DNA of 64,000 nucleotides, from contig CM082597.2 of NCBI GenBank assembly GCA_040954595.2, forward strand, positions 8,990,001 through 9,054,000, in the 5' to 3' direction. Under the pieces are notes generated by a model that worked only from the letters and a program-made list of their open reading frames with translations, was not told the DNA's origin and ran no database searches. Origin of the DNA: Balanoglossus misakiensis (lineage: Eukaryota; Hemichordata). Below, piece after piece: positions 11,968-23,460 of this stretch. The first letter of the stretch is position 1. Each line of letters opens with the position of its first letter. Made by a program: the position numbers and the translations under genes.

Positions 11968-12396
11968 GTAACACCACAGGGGGCTCTCCCTAGGCGATTT
12001 TATTGTTTGTTTGTTGTTGTTGATTGGCATAATAAACAAATACATATTTCTTTATTAATAAATATGGTTTGTTGACATGTAAGGGTTAGGTTATTAGGGT
12101 ATATTTGACAGGTTATGGTATATTCAACGGTTAGGATTAGTGTTGGCATTTTTTCGATCCATGGCCGGCATCACCCCCCTAAACCCCCCCCCCCACCCCC
12201 TGTGGCTTAGTGATGCCCGGGGCCGTGGATCGAAAAAAATGCCAACACTAACCCTAACTGTTGAATATACCCTAACACTTACATGTCAACAAACCATATT
12301 TATTAATAAAGAAATATGTATTTGTTTATTATGCCAATCAACAACAACAAACAAACAATAAAATCGCGGAGGGAGGAGCCCCCTGTGGTAACACAC
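11968..12396. mobile_element. Palindromic MITE (~420 bp)
   Basis: Ends ACCACAGGGGGCTC / GAGCCCCCTGTGGT. The arms are nearly fully complementary, e.g. TTATTGTTTGTTTGTTGTTG at ~12000 against CAACAACAAACAAACAATAA ending at 12362, and TTTTTTCGATCCATGGCC against GGCCGTGGATCGAAAAAA around a C-rich centre (12175-12205). Coding appearance inside is spurious. Confidence 0.8.
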
Positions 12397-12590
12397 TACA
12401 GTATAACTTTTAAGGCAAAGCGATAGCGAATAAACTGACCAGGGTTGGTTTTGTTGTTGGGGAGATTTTTGGCACCATTGAGACTGTTATAAGCTACCAG
12501 TGGGAGCTATGGTATAGCCGTTAACACGCAGCCCTGCCACGCAGAGCTTCTATGACTGGTTACTAACTTCTATGTCTATTTGATTCACAG

Positions 12591-12665
12591 ATGCTGCCTG
12601 AAACTGTCTGCGTTTCAACTCGGGATTCTCTTCCTTGTCCGGGGCGAGTTTAAGACCGCTCAATG
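12591..12665 (+). CDS. Exon-like block X1, copy A (unrecognised product)
   Basis: 75 bp between a good acceptor (TTGATTCACAG) and donor (GTAAGC). It is open in only one phase (phase 2 in, phase 2 out), reading CLKLSAFQLGILFLVRGEFK, hydrophobic in the middle. In copy B (19076-19150) splice sites are intact and I count four base differences, three of them synonymous in this frame (CTG/TTG, GCG/GCA, CTT/CTC) and one R to W. That pattern, plus phase agreement with block X2 about 0.9 kb downstream, makes a real exon plausible. No protein family recognised; RNA evidence would be needed. Confidence 0.35.
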
Positions 12666-12907
12666 GTAAGCATGACTTGCTTTATATTTGCTTTTATCGG
12701 GTGTTGCAACCGAAACAATAGGAAGAAATGTATGTCTACGAACTAATTTACATATTCCAGCTTTCAATACAATGTACCTGTTTTTTCCCCTTCGAATTCT
12801 GGCCTCGATTGCTTGTGATATGATCGTGATGTCATGAATTAGATGGACAACTCACAAGTTCAAATCTTCACGTGGAGCATAAAATAAATGTGGATGCATT
12901 TCCTTAA

Positions 12908-13254
12908 AGGGACAAAGTCTCTCTCTCGCTGCCCTTTTTTCCATTAATTATATTTGATACAAGACACCGTTTGTTATTCTACATGTAGATATATAGTGAA
13001 TGAACGTTCAGCCACACATAACTTCCGTCCCACTTGTAGACACGAGAGTAAAAATACTCGCCAAAATGAATAATCGTTCTTTACCATTTATTCATTTTGG
13101 GCGAGTTTTTACTCTCATATCATACAAGCGGGATGGAAGTTTTGTGTGGTTGATCATTTATTCACTATATATCCAAATGTACATTGACATAAACAGTGTC
13201 TTGTATCAAACATAATTAATGGAAAAAGGACAGCGACAGAGAGACTTTGTCCCT
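12908..13254. mobile_element. TTAA-flanked palindromic element, family (a), with empty site in copy B
   Basis: 347-bp near-perfect palindrome beginning AGGGACAAAGTCTCTC and ending in its reverse complement, flanked by TTAA at 12904-12907 and 13255-13258. Copy B of the duplication reads GCATTTCCTTAACCATATAG at 19364-19383 with a single TTAA: an exact empty site. Non-autonomous; TTAA preference suggests a piggyBac-type transposase. Confidence 0.9.
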
Positions 13255-13592
13255 TTAACCATATAGCTAAAATTACTCCCATATCAATACACAGGGAGAT
13301 ACTTTAACTTTGGCTGAACGTGTGCTAGTCCAACACTATGCTTAATCAAACTGGCTAAGAGATCTGTTATTATATTAGACGCATGAAGGAAAGTAATGTT
13401 GTTTAGAGTGAAATAAAACAATACTTTAGGCCAGAAAGAAAAATGTAAATCATGACACAAACAGGCTGGAAATTTTTTCTGACCCTATATTATACCATGT
13501 TTTGCATATTTTCACTAATTTGTATGGCCCACATAATTCTAAAGCAAGGTTGATTGGTTACTAATTAATATTTGCATATATTTGATTCACAG

Positions 13593-13665
13593 TCTTAAAC
13601 ACAGCATTTCAACGTATGCCGGAGGAGGAAGAGAATACCTAGGCCTGATCCAAGACCGCTTTCCG
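13593..13665 (+). CDS. Exon-like block X2, copy A (unrecognised product)
   Basis: 73 bp between TTTGATTCACAG and GTAAGC. Open only when entered in phase 2 (matching X1's exit phase), leaving in phase 0, and reading LKHSISTYAGGGREYLGLIQ then DRFP. The same 73 bp in copy B (20329-20401) appear identical, while flanking intronic sequence differs by substitutions and indels. X1 and X2 also resemble each other near their 3' ends (AAGACCGCT followed a few bases later by GGTAAGCA). Function unknown. Confidence 0.35.
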
Positions 13666-15144
13666 GTAAGCACACCTTGCTGTATACATGCTCCATAGCT
13701 TGTTTGTAAATGCTACCTTTTCCCATCAAATAGTGAAGTCACCCTTTTAAAATTATGGTGGTGGCAAGCCACAACTGGTTATCATGAAGAGTTGGACACC
13801 ACTAATAATCATTTTAATATTTTCCAATTGGTAACCTTTATGTACCACTATCCTCAACAATTTCAGTCAACAAGATTCATATTGCGCTGTATAGCAAGGC
13901 CAAACAAATATGACTGATTGATAGGGATTTTTCTGAAAATGTGACAAAATCAACAAATAAACAATAATCAGTCACCAATCATGCATTATGTGTTATTCGA
14001 GGGAACCTTAGCGGGTCACATAAACCTGCCAACCCATGCTAGCCATGACTTTACAAATGTTTCCGTCATACTATGCAGAAAATTCTGGCTGCCTTAAATA
14101 GGTTTTTCACTTTGCGCTAGGTGTCAAATCTCATTGCATTCTGGGCGGAAAGTCCATAACCAACTGTAGTAAGAGATAGAAGAAATGATATGTTTACTGT
14201 ATTCATGACTTCCTTCGGTCAAACATTTCTGTCTCGGTAGTTAGCATATTAAACTTTTTTTTCACTTTTGCTATTTTTTCTGTTAAAAAGTTCAAGAATG
14301 ACCCATCATCATTTTAGCTTATGAACTCCCATTTCTTTAACATGGCAAAAATCGGCCATCTTGAAATTATCGACCGTATGAGATTTTCATCACTCATTTA
14401 GGGTAGCTTAAAACGTGTTTAAAGTAGGGAGAATTGTATAGGCAAGACTTGGGCTGTAAATTTGATGAAATAGCTACATGACTATTGTTCACAAGCAGCT
14501 GACTGTACTGTAAGACTGGAAGTGTTGTGTACATATTTTACATATTCAATATTTGTAATTAGACCATGTCATGTATATCTTGGGGATTGCTCGATCACAA
14601 TGTCTCTGCTGGTACAATGTCCTTTTAACATGTTCAGTAATATGGTAGTAATTGTAAGTTTGTGTGCGGCATTTGTAAATTATTTACAATTTATAAATTA
14701 TTTTGTAAGTTTCTTCATTCTCAAATTGCTTGCCTAACGTACTGCATTAACATTTAAATTTTGGTATGATTTTGAGTAGACTTTTTGTTTCAAAATTATT
14801 TTTGACACTTTTGGGTGATATGATTTTACATGGAAAATCTGATTTCCCTGTAATTCGGTTGACAGGATTTTCATCATATCTCTAAATCATGAAGTACATG
14901 TATCAGACTTGCATCAGGCCCCCAAAATTCTAGTCGCCTTTGGCAAGTAATATTAGCCATTGATCTGGGAAAGTTACAAAAATGTGTTGTCCAAGGACGT
15001 TGAAGGTACATGTGGTTTTTACACTTGCTGCATGTTTATAATTTGCAATAGAAATAGACACTCAGTGCCAGCCCACTATCCCGTCTCCTTATTGCTGACT
15101 TGTATGTATGTACGTATGTACGCATTTTATCAGAATTATTAGGT

Positions 15145-16490
15145 CCCATTTGGTATATGTATTTATACCATGGTACCTTACGGGATCAGTTGCACCTGTA
15201 TGTATGGATGTTTGTATGTCCATCAACATCAAACATTTGGAAACTACTGGCATTTCACCTTGATATTTAATGTGCAGACAGGGCAGTAGATGGGAGTTTG
15301 TCTAAGTGAAGTTGTCATTGCCAAAATATGCAAATTAGCTGGGAAAGTGTCAAATTCGTCAAAACTTGGGAACTCAACAACTACTGGGCAAATTGCTTTC
15401 AAAATTGATAATTGGTATGCATGTACCTTATGGTATCCTCTCACAATTCTACATGTTGTGAGCTAATAATGTGAATTTTCTATTTTTAAGCATTTTTTTT
15501 TTCTCTTTCCACATTGTCGGTAAAAACCTACTTTTCTGGAATTGATCAGCTGACTTGTTTGAAATTTATTATGAAGCTTCATAGGTGATCTGAGTTACCA
15601 ACCATAGTTTTGTTTAAATTGTTGCCAAAAATTGCGTATTTATAATTTTGGAGCAATTTTTAGGTCCCATTTGGTTTATGTACATATATACGATTGGGAC
15701 CTTATGGAATCAGTTGCATTTGTATGTATGAGTGAATGGATGAAAACCGCTGGGCATATCACTTCCATATTTAGTGTGTAGATGCAGGCGGGGCTGTAGA
15801 TGGGATTTTGTTCAAATGAAATTGTCATTGCCAAAATATTACCTGTGTAAATGTGAAATTGGTCAAAAGTCAGAAACTTGACAACCACTGGTCAGATTGG
15901 TATGTCAATGAACCCCATACAGTCCTGTATGTTGTGAGCTAATATTATGAATTTTCTAATGTTTATTAATTTTTTTTGTCTTTTTCCACATTATTGGTAA
16001 AAAAAAATCTTCACTTCTGAAAGCGATAGTCCGACTCCTTCGAAATTTAGTATGAAGCTTCCTATGGGTGGTCCGAGTTACCATATTTTTTGTTCAGATT
16101 GTTGTAAAATAGGCATATTTATAATTTTGAGCAATTTTGCCAATTATGGTCAGAATGCTTTGCAATTTGGTAGGCAGATTCCCAGGGGTAACCCAAGGAA
16201 GATGTCATAAAAATGGTTAAAACTGCATGCTTGTGTTATTGGGGATATTTTTTGCAATCTTTGTCAAAAACTGTTTTCTGTTAAACCGTTCAAACCCTTG
16301 TCAGATTGCTTTGAATTTTGGCAGGAATGTTCCTTGTAGTGATTGAAGTAAGATGGTGTACAATTATAGAGATGTTTGCATATTTGTGTTTTTGCCACTT
16401 TTGAACAAATGTGTTTTTCTTTGAAACTGCTTTTTTGATGGCTTTGAAATATGGTAGGAATATTCCTAGGGGTAACCCAATTTTTAGCTC
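15145..16490 (+). repeat. Two tandem copies of dispersed repeat R4
   Basis: R4 begins with a hairpin (AGGTCCCATTTGGT ... ACCATGGTACCTTA), followed by a (TGTA)n-like stretch, 'gccaaaatatgcaaattagctggg', 'cagtcctgtatgttgtgagctaat' and 'ttagtatgaagcttc'. The first copy starts near 15143, the second near 15662. Other plus-oriented copies start near 17700, 22318, 22812, 24180 (partial), 24838, 27800 and 28990. No coding frame. Confidence 0.7.
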
Positions 16491-17694
16491 ACCTGAAAAT
16501 CACGTGAGCTTATAGTTTAGCGATGTCTGTGTATGTGTGTGTCTGTCTGTATACCCGATATCTCAAGAACCGCTGAACCGATTTCAACCAAATTTAGTAC
16601 ACAGGTTCAGATATCATATGCAAGAACTGAAAAGGTTTTGGTGGGTGTGGCTTTGATATTAATGAAGTTATTAAAGTTTTAATTTTTCTATTACATGGTT
16701 GTCTATGAGAGCTTTCGTTAATGCTGCATATATGACCAGTGGAAACGATAGTTTGAGGAGATCGATTGTTTGAGGGCGCTGTGAAATGAGACATTCCTGG
16801 CGATATTGCCGTGGTTCTGTCCATGCTCAGACGCTGTACCCGTCGTTACGAATAACTTCCCTACGTGAATCCACAAGGAAGCTAACGTTGTTTAGTTGCT
16901 TCATAGAGCGTAAATTGTTAATCTACAGGACCGTCAGACGAATACTCTTTTCAAATGAAGTTTGAAACTACTTACGAGTAAGTTAGTGGAGACAATATGG
17001 CGGATAGTTGGCGTGCAGCCGAATCCGCGTTATGACTATGACGTGACCCATTCATCAAGACAAACCGTAAATGATTCACGCATATTGTGGTCCTCACGCA
17101 GTCAATCTCAAAATGTCACCAGGCTTTCTATTTGTCTATTGTTCAGAGAAAAATAACATGGCGGTTGATCACACTCAACAGTAAAATCCGTTTTGTGTGT
17201 TTATAGACAGTCTGTTATCGCCAATACTATATAGCGATTGCTAGATGGCCTACCCAATATGTGATCGAGCGAGAATGATAACATTGAATGTCTGTTCAGA
17301 TCTCATTCCGTACGTCATACGTCAACATTTCGATTTCGATTTAATCCATTCATAAAGAATTTAGAGAAAGTCGTCTTGAATTGTGACCCCGACTATCAAT
17401 TAGTTTACGATGATTTTTTGGCGACGGAATACACGAGACGCCATTGCATAACTACGTCAGCTGGACTTCCAAGGTTACCATTTTGTGTGTATGGAATCTT
17501 ATCACAGAGCCTACGTACTTTGACAATATGCCATGCTATATCAATGACGCCCCAGAAAATTTGTCAAAAAATGAATTTGTCTTCTCATGGTGGTGCAATA
17601 TATTTTAATGTCTATTTTGAGGTTGATTTTGGTTTTTGGCTAACATGTATATAAATGTCAGCTTATAGCATAAGTTGGTGTCCGTCGGCTATGT
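16491..17694. other. Repeat-like sequence, then unannotated stretch
   Basis: 16491-16640 starts with a small palindrome (AGCTCACCTGAAAATCACGTGAGCT) followed by a TG-rich run and 'atctcaagaaccgctgaaccgatttcaacc', wording typical of a dispersed invertebrate repeat. 16640-17694 shows nothing recognisable; the 92-codon open frame at 17376 has no domain. Confidence 0.45.
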
Positions 17695-19030
17695 ATGTCT
17701 GTATGTGTGCCTCATACAGAATTATGTATTTTGTGAATGGATCACTTTCGTCTTAATGTATTGATGTATGTATGTGTATGTCCATCAACATCAAAAACTT
17801 GAAACTACTGATATTTAGTGTGTACATAGAAATTGTTATTGCGAAAAAATGCATACTGGTATTAACTGGAAAAATGTTCAAATAGTCAAAATTGAAAAAC
17901 TTAATAACAGCGGATCAGATTAAGTTAAAAATTGGCGTGCATTGGTGTGCAAGTACTTTGGGAAGACCTCGTATGATTTTGTTCAGGTGGAGTCAGTATC
18001 TGGCGTTTCCTATTTTTTATGAATTTTTTGGGGAATTTTCTGCAGTTTTGTTAAAAAAAAATTTTCTCTGAAATTACATGTCCAATTGATTGGAAACTTG
18101 GTATGGAGGTTCATAGGGCTTACCTGAATCACATTTGTGCAAACGGTGGTGAAATTTGCAAAAATGCATTTTTGGGCAATATTTCCTGTTTTTGCCAAAA
18201 AATCCAATCCTGTGAAATGTAGGTGCAATTGTTTTGATACTTTGTATTTGGGTTTCTAGGGGTGATCTCAGTCAGATATGATCAAATTGTAATGAAATTT
18301 GCATAATTGTATTTTTGGGGAATTTCTGCAGGGTTTGGCCAAATAGTCTTCGGTAATACCACAAGTCCAATTGGTTGGAAACTTTGAATGGGAATTCATA
18401 TATGTGATATCAGTCAGATTTGTCTGAATTTCCTGTTGTTTGCCAAAATGTCTTCCTTATTGAAACTTGTTAAAGAGGTTCTTAGGCATGAACAGAAATC
18501 AGATTTGTTGAAATCTGGTGAAATATTTATACTTTTTGGTATATTTCTTGCCATTTTTGATCAAAGAGTTTTAGAATTCCATAGACTTATTATTTTTATG
18601 CAGTTCAGGATGGGGTACATGACTCATAACCCCTTACAAAAATTGACAAGGCAACAATTCCACAAACATGTTTACATTTCACAATGGTGCAACACACAAC
18701 CCTTACACCATATACACTATAAACCAAAATGGTTTAAAACTGGTTTTTCTAATCTTGTTATTCTGTCAACCAATCACAGTACTGCACGTGAGCATATTCA
18801 GTTAATATCTGGTTCCTGATTGCTTTGGAAGTTAGTTAACAATTTCATAACACATGTACATGTATGTGCAACTTTGATTAAATTCTGGTTGTCAATATTT
18901 AGGTAGTTTGTTGTAAATTTCTTTGTTTTTGGATAGCAAATCTTTTTAACCAATTGCTCAGTTTCTTTGAAAGTTACTGTTAACAAGGAGAGTTAGTACA
19001 CCCAACTTAGACTTTTACACCCAACTTAGA
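17695..19030 (+). repeat. Diverged R4 copies and unannotated sequence
   Basis: 17695-18480 carries degenerate R4 blocks ('catcaacatcaaaaacttgaaactactgatatttagtgtgta', 'gaaacttggtatggaggttcatagggc'). The 143-codon plus-strand open frame at 18388-18819 starts inside this repeat and has no recognisable domain. 18820-19030 shows nothing. Confidence 0.5.
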
Positions 19031-19075
19031 GCTACTATGACTGGTTACTAACTTCTATATCTATTTGATTCACAG

Positions 19076-19150
19076 ATGCTGCCTGAAATTGTCTGCATTT
19101 CAACTCGGGATTCTCTTCCTCGTCTGGGGCGAGTTTAAGACCGCTCAATG
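19076..19150 (+). CDS. Exon-like block X1, copy B
   Basis: Duplicate of the 75-bp block at 12591-12665 with acceptor CACAG and donor GTAAGC intact and the same single open phase. Relative to A it shows three synonymous changes and one arginine-to-tryptophan change. If A and B are both used, they would be tandem alternative exons or exons of duplicate genes. Confidence 0.35.
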
Positions 19151-20328
19151 GTAAGCATGACTTGCTGTATATTTGCTTTTATCGGGCGTGGCACAACCGA
19201 AACAATAGGAAACAATGTATGTCTACGAACTAATTTACACCTTCCAGTTATCAATACTTTTTTCCTTCGAATTCTAGCCTCGATTGCCTGTGATATGATC
19301 GTGATGACATGAATTAAATGGTCAAGTTCAAATCTTCATGTGAAGCATAAATTAAATTTGGATGCATTTCCTTAACCATATAGCTAGAAATTACTCCCAT
19401 ACCAATACACGGGGAGATACCGTAATTTTGGCTGAAAGTGTGCTAGTCCAACACTATGCTTCATCAAACTGGCTAAGAGATCTATTATTATATATAGACA
19501 CATGAAGGAAAGTAATGTTGTTTATAGTGAAATAAAACAATACCTTAGGCCACAAAGAAAAATATAGATCACGACACAAACAGGCTGGAGTTTTTTTCAA
19601 AAATGTGTGCATAAGATCATATTGGCCCATGGTAATCAAAGCCAAAGCAGCCCAGTTCCAAATTCGAAACTCAGCTCAGTACCAGAAACTTGCTCAAAGC
19701 TACCAAATGCACAGAAAGTTTTGAGAATCTAGATGAAAAATCACCAAGCGACTAGTGCGCTTGTCTATGTTCAATGTGTCTTCCCTGGTAACAACATGTA
19801 CTTCTGCCACCATGCCATGAGATATACTGACAGCCACGTTTGAAACATTTTAGTATACTGATATTCAAAGTTTAAATGTAAAGGCTTACTTTTCTATAGT
19901 AAAATAAATGTTTTATAATTGCCAACAATTTACATTCTTGCGCTAATCAGTTGTATGAAAAGTGAGGTGGATCAAATGTAAGTTTCATTTTCACAACAAA
20001 CATTAAGAAATCATTGTACAGTGTTACGTAGATGTCAAAGTGTGTGTACACCTGTCGTTTACAGATATGATGTCAGTTTCACTTGTCACCTAACTGCCAT
20101 GTTTGTGGTATACCCATGTGGACCACTTTACTGCAGTACTGATGTAAATGGAGTTTCAAGATCGCTGTTACAGATTTCTCTGATTCGTATTCCACGTACA
20201 TTATCGCAGCACAGTCTGACCCTATATTATACCATGTTTTGCATATTTTCACTAATTAGTATGGCCCAAATAATTCTAAAGCAAGGTTGATTGGTTACTA
20301 ATTGATAAGCATATATTTGATTCACAGT

Positions 20329-20401
20329 CTTAAACACAGCATTTCAACGTATGCCGGAGGAGGAAGAGAATACCTAGGCCTGATCCAAGACCGCTTTCCG
20401 G
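20329..20401 (+). CDS. Exon-like block X2, copy B
   Basis: Apparently identical over all 73 bp to 13593-13665, with the same acceptor and GTAAGC donor. Sequence on either side has drifted between the copies, so recent gene conversion or selective constraint on the block are both possible. Confidence 0.35.
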
Positions 20402-20831
20402 TAAGCACAACTTGCTGTATACATGCTCCATAGCTTGTTTGTAAAGGCTACCTTTTCCCATCAAATAGTGAAGTCGCCCTTTCAAAATTATGGTGGTGGT
20501 AAGCCACAACTGGTTATCATGGAGAGCCCCATATAAACTTACCAGCCCACGCTAGCCATGACTTTACAAATGTTTCCGTCATACTATGCAGAAAATTCTG
20601 GCTGCCTTAAATAGGTTTTCACTTTGCGCTAGGGGGTCAAATCACATTGCATTCTGGGCGAAAAGTCTACAACCCACTGTAGTAAGAGGTGGAAGAAATG
20701 ATACATTTTGTGTATTTCATGCTTTGGTCAAACATGTCTGTCTCCGTAGTTAGCATATTAAACTCATTAAATGTTTTTCACATTTTGTTATTTTGTCTGT
20801 TATGACCCATTATCACTTTAGCTTTAGCTTA

Positions 20832-21619
20832 GGCTCCATTCACAAACACCTCTGGATGGGGGGGGAGAATTCAATTTTTTTACTGCTAATTTTCACATGC
20901 CCCCCCCCTGTACACAACCCGAAATATTTTCAAATCCCCCACCCCCTTCTGAACTGCCAAAATTTTAAAATCCCCCCCCCCCATTTTCTTTCACAGAGCA
21001 AAACACATCACTTATCTATCTTGTAAAAAAGAAAAACAGCGCTCCCATGAAAAGACTTTGAAACTGATGTTTCCCCTCATCAGTGGGTATTAAAACTGAA
21101 CATGGTTTTTATTTTTTAAGTATTTGTATTCTACGTTGGGAGACATTGTAAACCGGGAATTGAAGGGGGTGGGTGTGGGAAGGGGTGTCCCCCTCCCACG
21201 TAAGAAAATTTTATAAAATACAGAGCTCAAAGCTGCATTTTTATGAACCCGGCAAAAGCAAATTAACTCAACTACCAGTATGTTGGGGAGGATAAATTTA
21301 ACCGTCGCCGCTCAAAGTTATCATGGGGTGGGGGCAAGTCCCCTGACATGGGACACTAGATAAACCAGTTAATGATTGAAAGGTGTTGATGAATGGAGGG
21401 GGGTGGGTGTGGGAGGGGGTGTAAAATAAAGGGCGCGAAACTGCATTTTTGTGGACTCAAAATAAATATTTAGTCGTCAAAGTTTTCAAGTCCCCCCTTT
21501 CAGTCCCTAAATTATTTCAAATCCCCCCTTACATACCTTCAATTTTTTCAAATCCCCCCCCCGCTCAATTCTCCTGCCCCCCCCCCCCCCCCTCTCCAGA
21601 GGTGTTTGTGAATGCAGCC
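20832..21619. mobile_element. 788-bp TIR element, PIF/Harbinger-like by ends and TSD
   Basis: The TIR GGCTCCATTCACAAACACCT pairs with AGGTGTTTGTGAATGCAGCC at the right end, flanked by TTA at 20829-20831 and 21620-21622. Copy A has the uninterrupted site (AGCTTATGAACTCC, TTA at 14319-14321). A 3-bp TTA duplication and GG-starting TIR fit PIF/Harbinger MITEs. The interior has long C/G runs near both ends and no transposase. Confidence 0.85.
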
Positions 21620-22317
21620 TTATGAACTCCCATTTCTTTAACATGGCAAAAATCGGCCATCAATTGTCGACCATATGAGATTTTCATCACTCACTTAGGG
21701 TAGCTTAAGGGAGAATTGTATAGGCATGACTTGGGCTGTAAATTTGATGAAATAGCTACATGCCTATTGTTAACAAGCAGCTGACTGTACTGAAAGAATG
21801 GAAGTGTTGTGTACCTATTTTACATATTCAATATTTGTAATTAGACCATGTCATGTATATCTTGGGGATTGCTCGATCGCAATGTCTCTGCTGGTACAAT
21901 GTCCTTTTAACTTGTACAGTAATATGGTAGTGATTGTAAGTTTGTGTACGGCATTTGTAAGTTATTTTCAATTTATAATTTTTTTGTAAGTTTCTTCATT
22001 CTCAAATTGCTTGCCTAACGTACTGCTTTAAAATTTAAATTTTGGTATGATTTTGAGTAGACTTTTTGTTTCAAAATTATTTTCGACACTTGACATTTTT
22101 GGGTGATATGATTTTACATGGAAAATCTGATTTCCCTGTAATTCGGTTGACAGGATTTTCACAATATCTCTAAATCATGAAGTACATGTATCAGAATTGC
22201 ATCAGGCCCCCAAAATTCTAGTCGCCCTTGGCAAGTAATATTAGCCATTGTTGTCCAAGGACGTTGAAGGTACAATTGGTTTTTAAACTTACTATGTAGG
22301 CATTTTATCAGAATTAT

Positions 22318-23460
22318 TAGGTCCCATTTGGTGCAGGTATATGTATTTATACCATGGGACCTTATGGGATCAGTTGCACCTGTATATATGGATGTCTGTA
22401 TGGATGTTTGTCTGTATGTCTATCAATATCAAACACTTGGAAACCACTGGCATGTGACCTTGATATTTAGTGTGGAGATGCAGGCAGGGCATTAAGTGGG
22501 AGTTGTCAAAATGAAGTTGTCATTGCCAAAATATGCAAATTAGCTGGGAAAGTGTCAAATTCGTCCAAACTCGGGAACTCGACAACTACTGAGCAAATTG
22601 CTTTCAAAATTGAAAATTGGTATTCCTGTAAGTTATGTTAACCTCACACAGTTCTATATGTTGTGAGCTAATGTGAATTTTCGATTTTTTATGTATTTTT
22701 TGTCTCTTTCCACATTATCGGTAGAAAATCTGCTTTTCTGGAATTGATCAGCTGACTTATTTGAAATTTAGTATGAAGCTTCATAGGTGATCTGAGTTAT
22801 CATAGTTTTGTAAGGTCCCATTTGCTTTACCATGGGACCTTATGATATCGGTGGATGTATGTATGTATGTCTGTATGTCCGTCCACATCACAAACTTGAA
22901 AACCGCTGGGCATATGACCTCGATATTTGGTGTGTAGATGCAGGCCAGGCTGAAGATTGGAGTTTGTTCAAATGAAGCTGTCATTGCCAAAAATATGCAA
23001 ATTAGCTAGGAAAATGTGAAATTGGTCAAAACTCAAACTCAACAACCACTGGTCACATTCATTTGAAAATCAGTATGCATGTACCTTATGTCTACCTCAA
23101 ACAGTCCTGTATGTTTTGAGCTAATATTATCGATTTTTAATTTTTTATGCCAAAAATCTTTTATGCATTTTTTGTATTATTCCACATTATTGGTAAAGAA
23201 ATCATCATTTCTTAAAGTTATAGGCCTCATTCTTTGAATTTTAGTATGAAGCTTCTAATGGTTGTCTGAGTAACCAAAGTTTTGTTCAAATTGTTGAAAA
23301 ATTTGCATATTTTAATTTTGAGCAATTTTTGCCACTTTTGGTCATTTTTTTTTCTTTAAAACTGCATGCCAGATTGATTTGGTAGGCATATTCCTAAGGG
23401 TAAACTGAGTAAGATGTTGTAAAAATGTTTTAGTATATATTGTGTTATTGGGGAAGGGGG
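22318..23460 (+). repeat. Two R4 copies in segmental duplication B
   Basis: Counterparts of the R4 copies at 15145-16490, starting at the GGTCCCATTTGG hairpins near 22320 and 22813. They end in a long G run (23456-23468). Confidence 0.7.

Larger units (their letters stand above)
12546..16490 (+). repeat. Segmental duplication, copy A
   Basis: Collinear with copy B (19031-23450). Matches run from 'ctatgactggttactaacttctat' through the exon-like blocks at 12591 and 13593, the 14080-14990 block and the following GGTCCCATTTGGT repeats. The offset grows from ~6.49 kb to ~7.3 kb through insertions in B and deletions or insertions in A. The 14085-14335 portion also has a third, dispersed copy at 43504-43760, so part of the segment is itself a repeat. 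Confidence 0.8.
19031..23450 (+). repeat. Segmental duplication, copy B
   Basis: Collinear partner of copy A. Differences: no family (a) element at 19371, about 610 bp (19608-20214) absent from A, a 788-bp TIR insertion (20832-21619), and lack of about 240 bp present in A (13790-14020). Confidence 0.8.

Noticed and set aside
18388-18819. 143-codon plus-strand frame
   Set aside because: Starts within degenerate R4 repeat, has no domain, and no splice or codon evidence; long only by chance in AT-rich DNA.
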